Below are positions 1-8,080 of a stretch of DNA of 34,425 nt, piece after piece. Within the stretch, counting starts at the first letter, position 1; each line of letters begins with the position of its first letter. The notes beneath the pieces are model-generated. The model was given only the letters and a program-made list of their open reading frames with translations. It had not been told where the DNA came from and searched no databases. The position numbers and the translations under genes were made by a program. Source of the DNA: Candidatus Pelearchaeum sp. (GTDB lineage Archaea > Thermoproteota > Nitrososphaeria_A > Caldarchaeales > Caldarchaeaceae); contig WAQC01000020.1 of assembly GCA_015520425.1 (NCBI GenBank), forward strand, positions 1 to 34,425, read 5' to 3'.

Positions 1-64
1 GCGTCCTACACGGCTTCTTAACGCCCTCTGGAACCTCAGCAGACCACCAGCGATACCGCGCCAT
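1..64 (-). CDS. Possible 5' end of a truncated CDS running off the left edge (MARYRWWSAEVPEGVKKPCRT...)
   Basis: Minus-strand open frame with ATG at 64..62 (alternative ATG 82..80) downstream of the spermidine synthase; too short to identify. Confidence 0.3.
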   Translation of the reverse strand, partial: MARYRWWSAEVPEGVKKPCRT

Positions 65-131
65 ACCCAGCCCTCCAGGCATAGGGCTTGGTGATAAACC
101 GAGAGAGGGTAGCCCGAAAGTGAAAAGGAAG

Positions 132-1058
132 CTATATCGGTATGAACACGGGGCTGTCATCCGTCACTATACGGCCGCGCTGCTCTAGGGCCTCGTTTAG
201 GTAGGCTGGGAGTATGAAGAGCGCTCTATGTAGCTCTGGCGAGTAGTATCTCAGCCCAGAGACGCTTCGCTCCTCTAGGCGTTTCCTCACCTCTTCCTCG
301 CCCAGCTCGCGCGGGCTACCCCGCCGCGTGGCGAGCACGAAGCCCCACGCGGAGGTGAAGGAGGGAACCCACACATAATAGGCGTAAGCATTCCCAAAAA
401 CCGACTTTATAGTCCGATAAACCGAGGCGTAGCAGTCAGCAGAGTAGAACGTGGATGTGGCTTGGGTAACCATCACACCATCCCCGCGGAGCTTACGCCT
501 AACTATCTCGTAGAACTCGCGCGTATAGAGCAGCGCCGCTGGGCCGCCTTCAATCGGGTCCGTCGCGTCAACCACTATCACGTCCAGCGAGTTGTCTGGC
601 TGCGCGTCAAGCACGGCTCTACCATCGCCTATCACGAGGCGTAGCCTTGGGTTGTCAAAAGAGCCTTGGTGAAACTCGCCCAGCAGGCGCTTACAAAGCT
701 CTATGACCTCCTGGTCTATGTCTATCATCGTAAGACTCCTGACCGTGTTGTGGCGCAGTATCTCCCTGGCTGTGGCTCCCTCTCCTCCCCCTATGAGCAG
801 AACATCCACGGGCTTGGGGTGCGTAACCATGGCTGGGTGAACCAGCGTCTCGTGGTAAATCCACTCGTCGGCGGCTGTTGATTGTATCTGGCCGTCAAGG
901 ACTAGGCTCAGCCCGTAGTCAAACATCTCCACAACATCAACGCGCTGGTAGCGTGTCCTGCCAGAGTATAGAACCCTCTTGAGCCTGTGGAGGACTATCG
1001 TATTCTTGGTGTGGCGCTCCTCTAGGAAGAGGGGCGCTATCTCCCCCTGGTCTGACAT
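132..1058 (-). CDS. speE: Spermidine synthase / polyamine aminopropyltransferase
   Basis: Motifs LLIGGGEGATAREILRH, MIDIDQEVIELCK, VVDATDPIEGGPAALLYTREFYE typical of the family; next to speD. Confidence 0.93.
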   Translation of the reverse strand: MSDQGEIAPLFLEERHTKNTIVLHRLKRVLYSGRTRYQRVDVVEMFDYGLSLVLDGQIQSTAADEWIYHETLVHPAMVTHPKPVDVLLIGGGEGATAREILRHNTVRSLTMIDIDQEVIELCKRLLGEFHQGSFDNPRLRLVIGDGRAVLDAQPDNSLDVIVVDATDPIEGGPAALLYTREFYEIVRRKLRGDGVMVTQATSTFYSADCYASVYRTIKSVFGNAYAYYVWVPSFTSAWGFVLATRRGSPRELGEEEVRKRLEERSVSGLRYYSPELHRALFILPAYLNEALEQRGRIVTDDSPVFIPI

Positions 1059-1068
1059 GGCTCCCCTG

Positions 1069-1458
1069 CTATAGCGCCTCCTGCTTTATGTCAGCCTCGC
1101 TCCGCTCATCCATGAGACCGCGCCGAATCTCCATCACATTATACCTACGCGGATTGAACTCCTGCAAGATTACGTTAAACGCCTTCCAGGGGTCTAGAGA
1201 GACACCGCAGGTGAAGATATCAACCGCAGCGTAGCCGTGCTCAGGCCAGGTGTGCGCCGAGACGTGGGATTCGGCGATTACTATGAGCGAGGAGATTCCG
1301 CCAGAGGCGGGGAACTTGTACGTGTATTCCCCCTTTATCGTGGCGCCCATCGCCTTGGTGGAGCGAAGCAGTATATTCTTCACCTTCTCCTTGTCCATCA
1401 GCGTCTCGGGCTCGCAGTTGTAGAGCTCCACTAGGAGATGTCGTCCCAGCTCCTTCAT
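1069..1458 (-). CDS. speD: S-adenosylmethionine decarboxylase proenzyme (pyruvoyl, SpeD family)
   Basis: ESHVSAHTWPEHGYAAVDIFTCG with the E-S self-cleavage site; start trimmed to MKELGRHLLVELYNC (ATG 1458..1456) from the 1479 ORF start. Confidence 0.9.
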   Translation of the reverse strand: MKELGRHLLVELYNCEPETLMDKEKVKNILLRSTKAMGATIKGEYTYKFPASGGISSLIVIAESHVSAHTWPEHGYAAVDIFTCGVSLDPWKAFNVILQEFNPRRYNVMEIRRGLMDERSEADIKQEAL

Positions 1459-1793
1459 AGCCCCACCGCCTCCGCGCACAGAAAGTAGTCTAGGCAGAAT
1501 GCCGCGTCCCCCATATCGCTATTTATGCTGAAGTGGTATGAATTTAAGCATTATGCGCGGCGCTCCGCGAGTCGCGGCCGCGCTCAACAGATGCCGCGAG
1601 CGGAGAAAGCCATCAACAGCCCAACGCGCAGAAGCCCTAACAAGCATGGCGCGCTCATTAGGCCAGAGCTGTGAAGACTCCGAGTTAGTAGGGAGACGCC
1701 CAGCGCCCTCTCCAAGCGTTGGAAACAGGCCATACCCTTTGACTTTTTATTGTTGTTTAGGCTTGGAAATGTAGCTATCTTGGGTGGTTTGGC

Positions 1794-2036
1794 GTGCTTG
1801 AGGGGCTTGAGCTAACCCTGCTCGTGGCGAGCGTCCTTTTCGCCATCCTTGCCGTTGAGCAGTCAAGGCTCTACCGAGCCGTCATGGGGCTGCTCGGCGT
1901 AACTGTAGCGATTGGTGTTCTCTTCTTCCTGCTGGGCGCCTACCAGCTCGCGGTGCTCCAGCTCCTCGTCTATGCTGGCGGGATTATCGCGCTCTTCATG
2001 ATAGTAATAATGCTCACGCGTGGTGTTGAGGAGTGA
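1794..2036 (+). CDS. nuoJ: NADH-quinone oxidoreductase subunit J, N-terminal half
   Basis: GTG start; three hydrophobic helices with LGAYQLAVLQLLVYAGGIIALFMIVIMLT, typical of NuoJ/ND6. Confidence 0.85.
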   Translation: MLEGLELTLLVASVLFAILAVEQSRLYRAVMGLLGVTVAIGVLFFLLGAYQLAVLQLLVYAGGIIALFMIVIMLTRGVEE

Positions 2037-2293
2037 GGGTTGCGGAGGCTCTAGGCTCTGTCGCAGCAATCTTCTTCGCCATCGTGCTCTTCTACGCCCT
2101 GGCTGGAAACCCGCCCGCGTATAGATACTGGGGCGAGTCGCTGGATAGGCTCATACCGCCAGACTTCGTGGCGCTCTCGCGCGAGATAAGCGGCTACATC
2201 TGGGGGAGCCTCTTCCCTCTCTTCATAGCGTTCGGCCTCGTGTTACTAACACTCGCCCTAGGCTTGACGGCTCTGCTAAGGAGGGAGGAGTAG
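2033..2293 (+). CDS. NADH-quinone oxidoreductase subunit J, C-terminal half (split nuoJ)
   Basis: GTGA start/stop overlap with the preceding ORF; two hydrophobic segments; lies between NuoJ and NuoK. Confidence 0.7.
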   Translation: MRVAEALGSVAAIFFAIVLFYALAGNPPAYRYWGESLDRLIPPDFVALSREISGYIWGSLFPLFIAFGLVLLTLALGLTALLRREE

Positions 2294-2294
2294 C

Positions 2295-2609
2295 ATGGCG
2301 CTCGCCGTAATCTACTACAACCTCTTCAGCGCCCTCCTCTTCATAATAGGCGTCTACTGCCTCGCCACGCGGCGTAGCCTGGTTAAGCAGATTATCGGGA
2401 TTGAGATAATGGTGAACGCAGCCCACCTAAACTTCGTGGCTCTCGCGTCGCGCGCCCCTGGGGGAATAGACCCCTACGCCCAGAGCTTCATCATCCTCTC
2501 CCTGGGAGTTGGAGCTGCCGTCATAGCCCTAGCCCTGCTACTAAGCGTCCAGGTATACCGAACCTACAGGACGATGGACCTGGCTAAGCTCAGGCGGCTC
2601 AGGAGGTAG
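2295..2609 (+). CDS. nuoK: NADH-quinone oxidoreductase subunit K
   Basis: IGVYCLATRRSLVKQIIGIEIMVNAAHLNFVA, typical NuoK; about 104 aa with three TM segments. Confidence 0.92.
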   Translation: MALAVIYYNLFSALLFIIGVYCLATRRSLVKQIIGIEIMVNAAHLNFVALASRAPGGIDPYAQSFIILSLGVGAAVIALALLLSVQVYRTYRTMDLAKLRRLRR

Positions 2610-2639
2610 CTTAATTACGCCTGAGCACCATATAACACC

Positions 2640-3083
2640 ATGTCCATAGTGTCTGGGATAGACCATATAGCGGTTGTTGTTAGGGACATTAGGAAGGCGC
2701 GGCGCTTCTATAAGTCGCTTGGCTTCAGGGCTAGCGCAATAGTGCTGGTTAGGGAGAGGTATAGGGAGGAGAGGCGCGAGCATCTCTACTATGGTTGTAG
2801 CCTCAGAGCTGGCGGCCGCAAGCCCTCCATCTGGCTCATGCAGCCGAGGGGCAGGTATGGGCCTCTGGCTAGGTTCCTAAGAGAGCGGGGCGAGGGGCTT
2901 CACCACATAGGGCTTGTGGTGGGAGACGCGGCGAAGAGCTGTAAAATCCTCAGGAAGCGTGGTGTGAGGCTCATACGCGATGCCTGCGTGTTTCCAGAAG
3001 ACAGGGAGGTACGCGCCCTCATACACCCCAGAAGCTCCTTCGGCACGCTCATAGAGCTTGTCCAGCCCCTACGCCTAAAGTAA
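2640..3083 (+). CDS. VOC/glyoxalase-fold family protein
   Basis: GIDHIAVVVRDIRKARRFYKSLGF ... GLHHIGLVVGDAAKSCKILRKRGVRLI: paired VOC beta-alpha-beta motifs. Confidence 0.88.
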   Translation: MSIVSGIDHIAVVVRDIRKARRFYKSLGFRASAIVLVRERYREERREHLYYGCSLRAGGRKPSIWLMQPRGRYGPLARFLRERGEGLHHIGLVVGDAAKSCKILRKRGVRLIRDACVFPEDREVRALIHPRSSFGTLIELVQPLRLK

Positions 3084-3108
3084 TAGCGTAGCAGGCCTCT
3101 ACGGATGC

Positions 3109-4077
3109 TTGGATATGAAGCGCGTGTTTGACGTGGTTATCCCGCAGGGATGGAGGCTTGACCTACCCAACACTGGCGCTGCGGAGCAGTATGCGCTGAT
3201 TGAGAGCTTGGCTAGGAAGGCTGAGGAGCTGGGCTTCCAGGCGGCGTGGCTCTACGACCACTTCCACACATACCCAAAGATTGAACGCGCCTCGGTCTTT
3301 GAGGCATGGACAACGCTCACAGCACTAGCCAAGGCCACGAGCAGCCTAAGGCTAGGCGTCTTGGTAACATGCAACAGCTACCGAAACCCAGCGCTACTAG
3401 CGAAGATGGCGGCTACACTAGACGTAATCTCTGGAGGCCGCCTGGAGTTCGGGATAGGCGCAGGCTGGTACGAGGCGGAATACAAAGCCTTCGGCTACGA
3501 CTTCCCAGGCAACGCTGCTAGGATAAGGATGCTGGACGAGGCTGTGCAGATAATAAAGCGGATGTGGGTGGAGGATAGCGTAACCTTCTTCGGCAGGTAT
3601 TACAGGGTTGAGGGCGCTCTCAACTATCCTAAGCCGCTCCAGAAGCCTAGGCCGCGTGTCTTGATAGGCGGCGCTGGTGAGAGCCTCACGCTCAAGGTAG
3701 TGGCGCGGCACGCTGATAGGTGGAACACAGGCGGAGACCCAGAAACATACCAGCGGAAGATGGAGAAGCTCCACAACTACCTTGAGGAGGCTGGCCGCAA
3801 GACCTCTGACGTAGAATGCACGTATCACGGCATCGTGGTAGTGGAGGAGAGCGACGAGAAGGCTCTCGCCAGGCTTGACAAGCTAGGCGCTGAGTGGGGG
3901 CTTCAGGAGCCGCGCGAGCTGGCTAAACGAAACCCCGTAGGAAGCCCAGAGAAGGTAGCAGACTACATCTCAAGACTATACGACATAGGAGTAACCCGCT
4001 TCATGCTATACCCACTGGACGCAGCCAGCGGCGGAAAGCTAGAATACCTACGCGACCACGTGCTCAACTTGGTATAA
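3109..4077 (+). CDS. LLM-class (F420-dependent-type) flavin oxidoreductase
   Basis: AEELGFQAAWLYDHFHTYP, RLGVLVTCNSYRNPALLAKMAATLDVISGGRLEFGIGAGWYEAEY; TTG start, alternative ATG 6 nt downstream. Confidence 0.9.
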   Translation: MDMKRVFDVVIPQGWRLDLPNTGAAEQYALIESLARKAEELGFQAAWLYDHFHTYPKIERASVFEAWTTLTALAKATSSLRLGVLVTCNSYRNPALLAKMAATLDVISGGRLEFGIGAGWYEAEYKAFGYDFPGNAARIRMLDEAVQIIKRMWVEDSVTFFGRYYRVEGALNYPKPLQKPRPRVLIGGAGESLTLKVVARHADRWNTGGDPETYQRKMEKLHNYLEEAGRKTSDVECTYHGIVVVEESDEKALARLDKLGAEWGLQEPRELAKRNPVGSPEKVADYISRLYDIGVTRFMLYPLDAASGGKLEYLRDHVLNLV

Positions 4078-4178
4078 TATTCATATTATCAAAAACTAAT
4101 CCTAAGAGTAGATGCGGTAAGACACCACGATTGCGTAAATTGTATAGTTAATTAAGTGATTGCGCTATTGTTTATTAT

Positions 4179-5354
4179 TTGAGGAAAAAATTGAAGAAAA
4201 TCCTCATCCTGGGAGGAGGTGCTGGTGGGGTAGTTACAGCAAATAGGCTCGCTAAAAAGTTGAATGGAAATGCCGAGATTCTACTCGTTGATAAGAACTT
4301 ACACCACGAATTCCGTCCCTCTTACCTATGGATAACGATGGGATTGAGGGAGCCTGAAGATATTAGACGGTCATTAAGCCTCTTAGAGGGTAGAGGGATA
4401 AAGGTTCTCAACGATAATGTTGTTGCTATAGATGCTGCTAACAGAACCGTTAAGACGAGTAACCAATCGCTTACGTATGATTTGCTTGTAGTATCGTTGG
4501 GCGCCGAGCTTAAGCCTGAGCTCCTGGAAGGAAGCGAGCACACCTACCACGCATGGGAGTCTAATGACGCGTTAAAGCTACGTAAGGCGTTATCAAGCTT
4601 CCACGGAGGTCGTATAGTAATAGGCCCTGCATCCATGCCATACCGCTGCCCACCCGCGCCATTTGAGCTAGCTCTGATGCTCCGCTACCTCTCAGAGCAG
4701 CGCGGAATAATGGAGAAGACCAGTATAACCGTAATACACCCCACATGGACAACACCAATGGAACCATTCGGCCCATTCATGCAGAATATGTTCAGGAACT
4801 TTCTAGAACAGTTTGGTGTTGATTTCCTAGGTAAGTGGGAGCTGGATAGGGTTGATGGTGAGCGTAAAAGGCTTGTATCCAAGAGGGGTGATGAGCTTGA
4901 GTATGACTTGGCTATAATAATACCACCCCACGAGCCCGCCCTACCTATAAAACAGTCAGACGAGCTTAGGAGCAGGGAGTCTGGATATATGGATGTGGAT
5001 AAGAAAACCCTACGCAACACGCAGTACGATGATGTCTTCGGAATAGGCGATATAATATCACCCACTCTTGGGCTAGGTATGGCTGGCGTGTTTGCGCACT
5101 TTGAGGGAGACTACGTAGCGACACAGATAGTTGATGAGATAAAAGGAGTTCATATGGCTATGACTTATAACAAATCAGGCGTATGCGTCATGGATATAGG
5201 ATACATGGGTGCAGGCGTTTACTGCGACTTCACAAAGGTAATAGAAGGCACGGCCAAGTATCCTGACTGCTGGGTTCTGGGAGGCATGAAAGCATTCCGC
5301 GGCGCTAAAGTAGCTTTTGAACGTATGTGGTTCGCAGAGCTGTTTGGGAGGTGA
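4179..5354 (+). CDS. Sulfide:quinone oxidoreductase / FCSD-like FAD-dependent oxidoreductase
   Basis: N-terminal KKILILGGGAGGVVTANRLAKKL dinucleotide fold, ...YRCPPAPFELALML..., C-terminal ...GAGVYCDFTKV; followed by DUF1641. Confidence 0.85.
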   Translation: MRKKLKKILILGGGAGGVVTANRLAKKLNGNAEILLVDKNLHHEFRPSYLWITMGLREPEDIRRSLSLLEGRGIKVLNDNVVAIDAANRTVKTSNQSLTYDLLVVSLGAELKPELLEGSEHTYHAWESNDALKLRKALSSFHGGRIVIGPASMPYRCPPAPFELALMLRYLSEQRGIMEKTSITVIHPTWTTPMEPFGPFMQNMFRNFLEQFGVDFLGKWELDRVDGERKRLVSKRGDELEYDLAIIIPPHEPALPIKQSDELRSRESGYMDVDKKTLRNTQYDDVFGIGDIISPTLGLGMAGVFAHFEGDYVATQIVDEIKGVHMAMTYNKSGVCVMDIGYMGAGVYCDFTKVIEGTAKYPDCWVLGGMKAFRGAKVAFERMWFAELFGR

Positions 5355-5360
5355 TGAAGT

Positions 5361-5819
5361 ATGGCATCAATACAAATATCTGGTCTCCCTGAAGAGAAGG
5401 CTGAGAAGCTGGCTAGGCTATTGGAGAAACTAGCCGATAATGCGGATGCGCTGGAAGATATACTGGAGGCACTAGCCAAGATGAAAGATACGGGGCTCCT
5501 GGCGGGAACACGCGCGCTGGCAGAAAGCTTTGAAGAAGGGTTTAACTACCTTATGCGGCCAGAATTCGTAGCCAGCATAGGAAACATGATGATGCTCCTA
5601 TACATGATAAGCAAGATGGACCATCCTATGATGTTTGAGATGGCTGATAAGATGCCGCCATGTATAAAGAAGGCGTATGATGAGTTCATGCAAGCGCCCA
5701 GCAAGAGGGCTGGGTTGATGGAGTTGCTGAACCTTATGCGTAGCCCAGAGTTCTATGCTATGATGCGAGCCATGCGCGTTATGCTCTCCTGTGCGCGTCA
5801 GGGGAGGGCAACGCTCTAA
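5361..5819 (+). CDS. DUF1641 family protein
   Basis: Helical Met-rich protein directly downstream of an SQR-like gene; pattern recalled from the DUF1641 family. Confidence 0.7.
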   Translation: MASIQISGLPEEKAEKLARLLEKLADNADALEDILEALAKMKDTGLLAGTRALAESFEEGFNYLMRPEFVASIGNMMMLLYMISKMDHPMMFEMADKMPPCIKKAYDEFMQAPSKRAGLMELLNLMRSPEFYAMMRAMRVMLSCARQGRATL

Positions 5820-5838
5820 ACCAATTAACCCTCCCCCC

Positions 5839-6744
5839 TTATTTTTGGAATAGCCTCAGCCACTCCGCAACTCTTACAGCGTCGCGCGTGGCTCCTGGGT
5901 TGTGCGTCCTTACTATGTGGGCGCCGCGTAGTGCTGCGTATGCCTCGGCAGCAAGCGAGGCGTGCATCCTCTCTTCGGGGCTTCTCCTCCCAGTTGGTAT
6001 TCTGAGGAATGATTTGCGCGAGATTCCCACGAGGATTGGGCGGCCGAGTTCCCGTAGGGTGTCTAGCCGCGTGAGCAGGAGGAAGTCGCGGACAAACCAG
6101 TAGGGCTCTGCTTTGCTGGCTTCGCGCTGTAGCAGCTCTAGGGGGTTGCGTAGCTCTTCTTCGCTGGGCATCTCGCGCCTGCCGTAGAAGCCGAAGGCGG
6201 GGTCTATGACGAGCTTATCTAGCTTAACGCCCGCCTCAACGGCCTTGGCTAGACTACGCCGCAGCGCAGCTATCGTCTGCTCAACTGGGGGGAGATTATC
6301 GCCTAGACCTGGCCGCGCACCCACAACAGCGGAGACACCAGACTCGGCTATGAGCGCTGGCATGGCAGCGTCCTCAAACCCATAGACATCATTAACAATA
6401 CGCGCACCAGCGTCAAGCGCGGCTCGCGCGACCTCGGCGGAGGTTGTGTCTATTGATACTGGCTGGCTGAAGCTCCCCGCCAGCAGCCTGACAGCGGAGA
6501 CGGCTCTACGAACCTCCTCCTCAATAGGTATGTGCGTCTCAAGATAGGGGGCGGTAGACCTCCCGCCAACGTCTATAATCTCAGCGCCCTCGCCCACCAT
6601 CTGCTCAGCCGTCTCCAGAATCTCACGCTCACCAGTCCTGACAGACCCCTTGTAGAACGACTCAGGCGAGACGTTAATAACGCCCATAATCCTCACAGGC
6701 AGGCCGTCGCCAACCTCCAAGCCAGCCAACGAGGCGCGCAGCAT
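5839..6744 (-). CDS. folP: Dihydropteroate synthase
   Basis: RIMGVINVSPESFYKGS, AEIIDVGGRSTAP, VSIDTTSAEVARAALDAGARIVNDVYG, PILVGISRKSFL. Start trimmed to MLRASLAGLEV (ATG 6744..6742); the longer ORF overlaps the divergent gene. Confidence 0.88.
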   Translation of the reverse strand: MLRASLAGLEVGDGLPVRIMGVINVSPESFYKGSVRTGEREILETAEQMVGEGAEIIDVGGRSTAPYLETHIPIEEEVRRAVSAVRLLAGSFSQPVSIDTTSAEVARAALDAGARIVNDVYGFEDAAMPALIAESGVSAVVGARPGLGDNLPPVEQTIAALRRSLAKAVEAGVKLDKLVIDPAFGFYGRREMPSEEELRNPLELLQREASKAEPYWFVRDFLLLTRLDTLRELGRPILVGISRKSFLRIPTGRRSPEERMHASLAAEAYAALRGAHIVRTHNPGATRDAVRVAEWLRLFQK

Positions 6745-6804
6745 CACACCCCACCGAGAAGCCCCTTTATATAGCTCATAACCGATAGAGCAGCTCTGAG
6801 GCAC

Positions 6805-6833
6805 CTCTACAGTCAAGCAGCTTGACTGTAGAG
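6805..6833. repeat. Perfect 13-bp inverted repeat CTCTACAGTCAAG-CAG-CTTGACTGTAGAG
   Basis: Arms 6805-6817 and 6821-6833 are exact reverse complements with a 3-nt spacer, in the divergent folP/amrS intergenic region. Confidence 0.95.
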
Positions 6834-6914
6834 ACGACAAAAGACGACGCATAAGGTAGTGGGCAGAGACATAAATACCCCAGCCACGAATAACATATAC
6901 GAAGGCAGCCAGCC

Positions 6915-8003
6915 ATGACAACCACACTGGGAAAAGAAGCAACCCTATACCGCGAGCAGGACAACAGAATAATATGCACAGCCTGCGCCCGCTACTGCAG
7001 GCTCGCAGACGGCCAGATAGGGCTATGCGGAATACGCGGCGTAGTAAACGGAAAACTACACCTCCTAGTCTACGGCAAGGTCATAACAGGCCACGTAGAC
7101 CCAATAGAGAAAAAGCCAGTAACACACTACATGCCAGGAACTAAAATCTTCAGCATAGCTACAACTGGCTGTAACTGGCTCTGCCAATATTGTCAGAATT
7201 TTGATATTAGTCAGCGTAGGAAGGTTGAGGGGCTTGATGCGTCGCCTGAGGATGTGGTGAGGCTTGCCAAGCGTTATCGTAGTGAAGGTATTGCTTATAC
7301 GTATAATGAGCCGACCATCTTCATGGAGTATGCGCATGATATTGGCGTTATAGCTCGTCGCGAGGGGCTGATTAACATCTTCGTTACGAATGGTTTCTGG
7401 ACTCCCGACTCGGTTAAGCTTGCCGCAGATTTTCTGGACTGTGCTACTGTTGATTTTAAGGGGAACGCCGAGCCTGGTTTTGTTCAGCGTTATATTGGTA
7501 TTCCAAGCCCTGAGCCTATCTTCCAAACGTTGCTGGAGATGCGGGATAAGACGAAGATACATATTGAGATTACCGACCTGGTTGTTCCCCAGATTGGGGA
7601 TAATCTGGAGTATGCGCGCCGCCTCGCCAGGTGGGTTTATGAGAACCTAGGCCCAGACACGCCGATACACTTCCTCCGCTTCCACCCTGATTATAGGTTG
7701 ATGAACCTTCCCTGGACGCCTGTGGAGACGCTGGAGCGGCACTGGAAGATAGCCAAGGAGGAGGGGCTGCGCTACGTCTACGTGGGGAACGTCCCAGGGC
7801 ATCCTTATGAGAATACCTACTGCCCTGGCTGTGGTGTTGTCGTGGTTGAGCGGCATGGCTTTGACATAATAGACTGGCGGCTGGATGAGAAGAACCGCTG
7901 CCTAGAGTGCGGGTATCCAGTGGCGATAATAGGCAGACCGCCCAAAAAATCCGTGCCGAGCAGAAATAGGTTTATCCCAGTAGTGTGGGAGAAGGGAGAA
8001 TAA
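6915..8003 (+). CDS. amrS: AmmeMemoRadiSam system radical SAM enzyme
   Basis: [35 protein letters not shown]; radical SAM motif [16 protein letters not shown]-terminal Cys motifs CPGC, CLEC. Confidence 0.92.
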   Translation: MTTTLGKEATLYREQDNRIICTACARYCRLADGQIGLCGIRGVVNGKLHLLVYGKVITGHVDPIEKKPVTHYMPGTKIFSIATTGCNWLCQYCQNFDISQRRKVEGLDASPEDVVRLAKRYRSEGIAYTYNEPTIFMEYAHDIGVIARREGLINIFVTNGFWTPDSVKLAADFLDCATVDFKGNAEPGFVQRYIGIPSPEPIFQTLLEMRDKTKIHIEITDLVVPQIGDNLEYARRLARWVYENLGPDTPIHFLRFHPDYRLMNLPWTPVETLERHWKIAKEEGLRYVYVGNVPGHPYENTYCPGCGVVVVERHGFDIIDWRLDEKNRCLECGYPVAIIGRPPKKSVPSRNRFIPVVWEKGE

Positions 8004-8035
8004 CGTATTTCCCGACGCTAAGCCCGTAACTAACA

Positions 8036-8051
8036 AGAAGAATATATACAG
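8036..8051 (+). promoter_or_regulatory. Putative archaeal TATA-type promoter for the first secretion ATPase gene
   Basis: AAGAAGAATATATACA about 30-40 nt upstream of the ATG at 8081; visual match only. Confidence 0.45.
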
Positions 8052-8080
8052 GTTACACTAAATTGGTAGCTGGCTGCTGA

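Noticed and set aside
1538-1774. 78-aa ORF between speD and nuoJ
   Set aside because: Arg/Ala-rich composition with no recognisable features; likely chance ORF in a GC-rich intergenic region. I also found no convincing tRNA or C/D-box RNA there.
4685-5065. Minus-strand ORF of 126 aa, Ser-rich
   Set aside because: Antisense shadow of the SQR-like gene.
6745-6942. N-terminal extension of dihydropteroate synthase in the ORF track
   Set aside because: It overlaps the divergent amrS start and spans the palindrome; family alignment starts near MLRASLAG.
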